IMG/VR virus record: IMGVR_UViG_3300018048_000067 | Span: 1 to 23,159 of that record | Direction: 5' to 3' (one strand) | Length of the DNA: 23,159 nt | From: a virus | Shown: piece after piece, positions 19,570 through 23,159 of the stretch | Position numbering within the stretch: the stretch's first letter is position 1 | Layout of the letters: each line of letters opens with the position of its first letter | Program-made: the position numbers and the translations under genes | Notes under the pieces: generated by a model | Told to the model about the DNA's origin: nothing | Database searches by the model: none | Seen by the model: only the letters and a program-made list of their open reading frames with translations

Positions 19570-19711
19570 ACAGATAATAGACTTTTTGAATCAGTCTGAC
19601 TGGATTATTGGCGACCCAGATATAGACTTTGCAAAAGGAGGGAATAAACTACCAACAACACTAAAGGAAGCTAAACAACTAATAAAACGCAACAATGGCC
19701 GACATAAATAA
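19562..19711 (+). CDS. 49-residue hypothetical tail-operon protein
   Basis: ATG 19562 to TAA 19709-19711; overlaps the tail-tip gene by 8 bases and the tape measure gene by 17, filling what would otherwise be a 125-base gap. The product begins MLRQIIDFLNQSDWIIGDPDID and is basic at the end. No family recognised. Confidence 0.65.
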   Translation: MLRQIIDFLNQSDWIIGDPDIDFAKGGNKLPTTLKEAKQLIKRNNGRHK

Positions 19712-21758
19712 AACCATACTATTTGAGCTAGACCTCAAGACAGGAAAGATAACTGACCAAACTGGAAGAGCTGTCAAGAGCTTTGGTGACTTAGCAAAGC
19801 AGTATGATAGAGCTACTGCCGCAGGTAAAAGATACAACAAGGAGCAAAAAAATATAAATAAACTACAAGAGGACCAAGCTAGGTCTGCTGGTTTAGCTGG
19901 TGCTGCTGCGTTCGAATTAGGTAGAACTATATCAGATTTACCTTTCGGTATTGTTGCTATAACGAACAACATTTCTCAATTAGGAACCTTATTTGCTGCC
20001 TTAGTTTCTAACGCTGGAAGTGTTCGAGAGGCGTTTAATAAGCTTCTTGGTCAACTTATTGGCCCTGCTGGTGTGCTTATTGCCTTTCAAGCACTAACCG
20101 CTGTTTTGACTGTGTTTGGACAAAAGAGTGCTAAAGCAGAAAAGGCTGCTAAAGACTTTACAGAGTCTATTCTTGAACAGAGATTAGAGCTTCTTTTGTT
20201 GCGCAAGGAGCTTGCTAAAGAAAATCTTACAGAAGAAGAAAGAGCTGAAATATACGAACGCCAGAAACTATCTGTAAAAGATTTAGGTGAGGCCGTTAAG
20301 CTAGGTTTAATTAGCAGAGAAAGAGAACTTGAGATACTTCAGGAGCTAGAACTTATAACAGACAAAAGAAGAGAGATAGCCAGAGAAGATGTAAAGAACG
20401 CAGAGGAAAACGAGAAGATACTAGAAAGGATAATTGAACTTGAGAATCAAAGAGCAGAAAAGATTGCGGCTCAAGAAGAAGAAAGAAGAAAAAGGCTTCC
20501 TACATTAACAGCAGCTCAGGCAGCTGAAATGGAACTTGGGTTTAAACAAAAGATTGATTATATCAACTCACAGATAGCTCAGCAAGAAGAAAGGTCTTTG
20601 ATGATTAACGCAAGAAAGAATCAGCTAAATGCAGAGATATCTAAGACTGTAGCTTCGTTAAACAACGAGGTTTCTAAGCTAGTAGATTCTGAAGAAAAGA
20701 GAAGTGATATTATCGCTGGAACAATAGATTACTACAACGAACAAATATCTAAACTAGAAGAAACTAAAGAGTCTACAGCTACAACGACTGAAGAGATAAA
20801 GAAGTTTAATGACGAGATAGCGTTCCTTCAATTTCAGCTTGAAGCTCTTGTTGAAGGAGAGCCTTTGAAGATAGATAATATCATCGAAACAAAAGGCATA
20901 AGCGAAAATCTTTCCGCTGTATTAGTAACTAATCTTAAAGGTAAAAAGGTATGGAAGGTAGTTAAGAAGACCGTGACGGACCAGCTAGCAGAAACGCTGG
21001 ACCCAGAGCAAATGACTAAAGACCTTCAGGCTACTACTAATTTCAATGAAAACCAGCTAGACTTAGACAGGCTTTTCAAGTTGTCTGAGCAAGCAAAAAA
21101 GATAGGGGAGAAGGCAGATTTGGTCAAAAATATAGCTTCTTCGCTAAATGACATCTTATCCGCTCAGGCAGACAGAGAGATTGCTATAGAGAAAAACAAG
21201 ACCACTAAACTCAATGACCAGCTCAAATCTAGGCTTGCTAATGAGCAATTATCTGCTGACGAAAGAGATAAAATCAACCAACAGATATCCAGAAACGAAG
21301 CTGCTCTTGTAGAGCGTCAGAATAAAATAGCTAAGAAGCAATTTCAGAGAGAAAAAGCGTTGAAGATAGTTATGGCTCTTGCAGACACAGCGTCTTCTGC
21401 TTCTAAGGCTTATCTGTCTCAATTCTTGCCTATACCAACGCCAGATTCTCCTGCTAGAGGTACAGCTGCCGCTGCTTTAGCTACGGCATTTGGTCTTGCA
21501 CAGGTTGCAGCTCTTAGTAGAATGAAGTACACAGAGCAAGGTATGCCTACACCTAACCTAACATCTCAAGGCGGAGGTGGTTTATCAGGTGGAGTTCAAG
21601 CTCCGTCTTTTAACGTGGTAGGTTCTTCTGCTCAAAACCAGTTAGCTGCTGCTGTTGCTGGCTCTCAATCTAAGCCAGTAAAGGCTTATGTAGTATCATC
21701 TGATGTAAGTACAGCACAAGAGATGGACCGCAAGATTGTAGAGGGAGCGTCAATTTAA
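19695..21758 (+). CDS. Tail tape measure protein
   Basis: A 687-residue protein with typical tape measure structure: long coiled-coil or helical stretches rich in Ala, Glu, Lys and Gln (about 40-60 and 160-600, for example ERAEIYERQKLSVKD, NEKILERIIELENQRAEK), a hydrophobic part around 60-135 (AGLAGAAAFELGRTISDLPFGIVAITNNISQLGTLFAAL and IGPAGVLIAFQALTAVLTVFG) that could insert in the host membrane, and a Gly/Ser-rich C-terminus. At about 1.5 Angstrom per residue it predicts a tail near 100 nm. Length and position after the chaperone fit. Confidence 0.88.
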   Translation: MADINKTILFELDLKTGKITDQTGRAVKSFGDLAKQYDRATAAGKRYNKEQKNINKLQEDQARSAGLAGAAAFELGRTISDLPFGIVAITNNISQLGTLFAALVSNAGSVREAFNKLLGQLIGPAGVLIAFQALTAVLTVFGQKSAKAEKAAKDFTESILEQRLELLLLRKELAKENLTEEERAEIYERQKLSVKDLGEAVKLGLISRERELEILQELELITDKRREIAREDVKNAEENEKILERIIELENQRAEKIAAQEEERRKRLPTLTAAQAAEMELGFKQKIDYINSQIAQQEERSLMINARKNQLNAEISKTVASLNNEVSKLVDSEEKRSDIIAGTIDYYNEQISKLEETKESTATTTEEIKKFNDEIAFLQFQLEALVEGEPLKIDNIIETKGISENLSAVLVTNLKGKKVWKVVKKTVTDQLAETLDPEQMTKDLQATTNFNENQLDLDRLFKLSEQAKKIGEKADLVKNIASSLNDILSAQADREIAIEKNKTTKLNDQLKSRLANEQLSADERDKINQQISRNEAALVERQNKIAKKQFQREKALKIVMALADTASSASKAYLSQFLPIPTPDSPARGTAAAALATAFGLAQVAALSRMKYTEQGMPTPNLTSQGGGGLSGGVQAPSFNVVGSSAQNQLAAAVAGSQSKPVKAYVVSSDVSTAQEMDRKIVEGASI

Positions 21759-21788
21759 AACGAATATTAACTATTAAGTTATCCTTAT

Positions 21789-22718
21789 ATGGAAGTCTTT
21801 GAATTATTTATAGATGAAGAAAGCCTAGATTCAGGCATTCAGGCTATCTCTATAGTAGAAAACCCTGCTATTGAAGAGGATTTTGTGGCCCTAAAGTCAC
21901 AAAAGATAGAATTAGCAGAGGTAAACAACGAAAAACGAATCCTAATGGGTCCTGCGCTTATCCCAAACAAGAAAATCTACCGTAGAAACGAACTTGGAGA
22001 TGAGTACGAGATATTTTTTAGTGAAGATACCGTTAGAAAGGCCTCTCAGCTGTTTTTAAGCAGAGGAAACCAGAATAACTCGACCTTAGAACACGAATAT
22101 GCCCTAAAAGGGATGTCTGTGGTCGAATCTTGGATTGTAGAGGACGAAAAGAAGGATAAATCATCATTATATAACTTAAATATGCCAAAAGGCACTTGGA
22201 TGGTGTCTGTAAAAGTAAACAATGAAGAAGTTTGGGAAGAATTTGTTAAGACGGGCAGGGTTCGTGGCTTTAGTATCGAGGGCTATTTTAGCGATAACAG
22301 CAATAGACCTAAAGAAGACGTTGAAGAAGAACTTTGCGCAGATTGCTTTGAGGAACTACAAGCGGAATATGCTCTTTTAGAGGCTTTATCAGCCTTTGAA
22401 GAGGAAGTGGAGCTAGAATCTTATGGAGGTTATCCAGAGAGTGCTTCAAACAACGCTAAACTAGGTATCGAACGCAATAAAGAGGTAAATAACAAATGCG
22501 CAACTCAAGTAGGGAAAGTAAGAGCTCAACAACTGGCACGGAAAGAGAAATTCACAGTACCAACTTTGAAGAGGATTTACAGCTACCTAAGCAGAGCAGA
22601 AGCGTATTACGACCCAGCAAAGCCAGAGGCTTGCGGTACAATAAGCTACCTTCTATGGGGCGGTAAGTCAATGAAGAACTGGGTTGAGTCTAAACTTAAA
22701 GGACTAGATGAGATTTAG
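21789..22718 (+). CDS. XkdF-like prohead serine protease
   Basis: A 309-residue protein. Residues about 15-180 match XkdF-type phage protease domains: SIVENPAIEEDFVALK, RILMGPALIPNKKIYRR (52-68), YEIFFSEDTVRKASQLFL, STLEHEYALKGMSVVESWIV (about 98-118, with the conserved His), WMVSVKVNNEEVWEEFVKTGRVRGFSIEGYF (about 138-168, with the conserved GFSIEG). The C-terminal 90 residues (YPESASNNAKLGIERN...KCATQVGKVRAQQLA) are a helical domain commonly attached to phage protease or portal proteins. It processes head scaffold or capsid protein. A capsid gene should lie downstream. Confidence 0.8.
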   Translation: MEVFELFIDEESLDSGIQAISIVENPAIEEDFVALKSQKIELAEVNNEKRILMGPALIPNKKIYRRNELGDEYEIFFSEDTVRKASQLFLSRGNQNNSTLEHEYALKGMSVVESWIVEDEKKDKSSLYNLNMPKGTWMVSVKVNNEEVWEEFVKTGRVRGFSIEGYFSDNSNRPKEDVEEELCADCFEELQAEYALLEALSAFEEEVELESYGGYPESASNNAKLGIERNKEVNNKCATQVGKVRAQQLARKEKFTVPTLKRIYSYLSRAEAYYDPAKPEACGTISYLLWGGKSMKNWVESKLKGLDEI

Positions 22719-23094
22719 AAGTAGATACAACCCAAGCAGAACAAGCCCTAGAGAAAACAGAAGGGCTTGTTTGTGTAAAAACGGAAAGTATAGTCGTAAG
22801 TGCTGTAATGGCAATATGATTAATCAAGGCATAGGAAGTATTTATGGCGAAGCAGGGCTTTCCACAAGTGTTTGGTACGGATATATAATTGAAAGTTGTG
22901 ATGACCAACACACGCATCACGTTCACGTTCACGACAATCCATTAGAGGTTGGTAAGACCTACTTCTTTACACTTGAGAACGGACATAATGAGTGTTATAC
23001 AGTAACAGAGGAAAAGCAATCTGAAGGCTTACACACAGAGAGCGTGTCTGTTGCTTATGCAAGTTGTGCTGAATGTCAAGCAGCTAACCCATAG
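22708..23094 (+). CDS. Cys-rich phage structural-module protein (MRFRSRYNPSRTSPRENRR type)
   Basis: A 128-residue protein. The basic start RFRSRYNPSRTSPRENRRACLC, then GKYSRKCCNGNMINQGIG, is a pattern I recognise from Bacteroidota phages, where the gene usually sits near capsid genes. Cys-rich segments (ACLC, KCC, SCDDQHTHHVHVH, SCAECQ) and a His cluster suggest metal binding. The middle is beta-rich (YGYIIESC, TYFFTLENGHNECYTV). It overlaps the protease by 11 bases. Function unknown. Confidence 0.7.
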   Translation: MRFRSRYNPSRTSPRENRRACLCKNGKYSRKCCNGNMINQGIGSIYGEAGLSTSVWYGYIIESCDDQHTHHVHVHDNPLEVGKTYFFTLENGHNECYTVTEEKQSEGLHTESVSVAYASCAECQAANP

Positions 23095-23150
23095 TTGAAA
23101 ATACAACAGAATAAGTAATCAATAGTTAACCTAATATAAATTAAGTATTT

Positions 23151-23159
23151 ATGAAAGCA
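23151..23159 (+). CDS. Start of the next gene (possible capsid-module gene, cut by edge)
   Basis: ATGAAAGCA at the right edge, after a 56-base AT-rich gap with an A-rich leader. Only Met-Lys-Ala is visible; identity cannot be told. A scaffold or capsid gene would be expected from the order of genes. Confidence 0.4.

Overview
This window looks like a large part of a temperate-type or lytic siphovirus (or prophage) genome from a Bacteroidota host, most likely a flavobacterium. The host call rests on promoters of the Bacteroidota form (TTTG, a spacer of about 19-20 bases, then TAnnTTTG) at 1337, 2256-2286, 6325-6356 and 10985-11015, on A-rich leaders without clear Shine-Dalgarno sites, and on proteins of types common in flavobacterial phages. 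Every gene I accept lies on the + strand. No integrase or repressor is visible, and the portal and capsid genes are outside the window.

Layout. 1-1158: end of a coiled-coil gene, a one-helix membrane protein, a holin-like protein and an M15 endolysin, all overlapping. 1164-1254: a structured terminator-like RNA with two competing long stems. 1310-1902: a self-contained transcription unit encoding a degenerate M15 homologue that has lost metal ligands. 1912-6324: early replication and recombination genes (Erf annealase, SSB-like protein, HNH endonuclease, RecA-fold ATPase, RusA resolvase, sigma-like factor, PD-(D/E)XK protein). 6325-9120: a second early operon (dATP/dGTP diphosphohydrolase-like protein, RecE-like exonuclease, DnaA domain IV protein, small unknowns). 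9098-10963: terminase subunits and a small gene.

10952-14804 is an accessory block. It holds 21-bp-period repeats, a short promoter-driven RNA, an AT-rich gap, and then three genes with higher GC and different codon use from their neighbours: a small membrane protein, a 396-residue unknown and an M20-type metallopeptidase with a C-terminal zinc ribbon. After these come 767 non-coding bases with three intrinsic terminators, a structured RNA candidate, a 49-bp tandem duplication and operator-like repeats.

14805-23159 is the late operon: tail assembly chaperone with a programmed -1 frameshift on a nine-T run, tail completion proteins, tail structural proteins, tape measure (687 aa, predicting a tail of about 100 nm), an XkdF-like prohead protease, a Cys-rich structural protein and the first codons of the next gene. 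Working together: Erf, the exonuclease, SSB, RusA and HNH genes serve recombination and replication; the sigma-like factor and the repeats at 14742-14774 may switch on the late operon; holin and endolysin release progeny.
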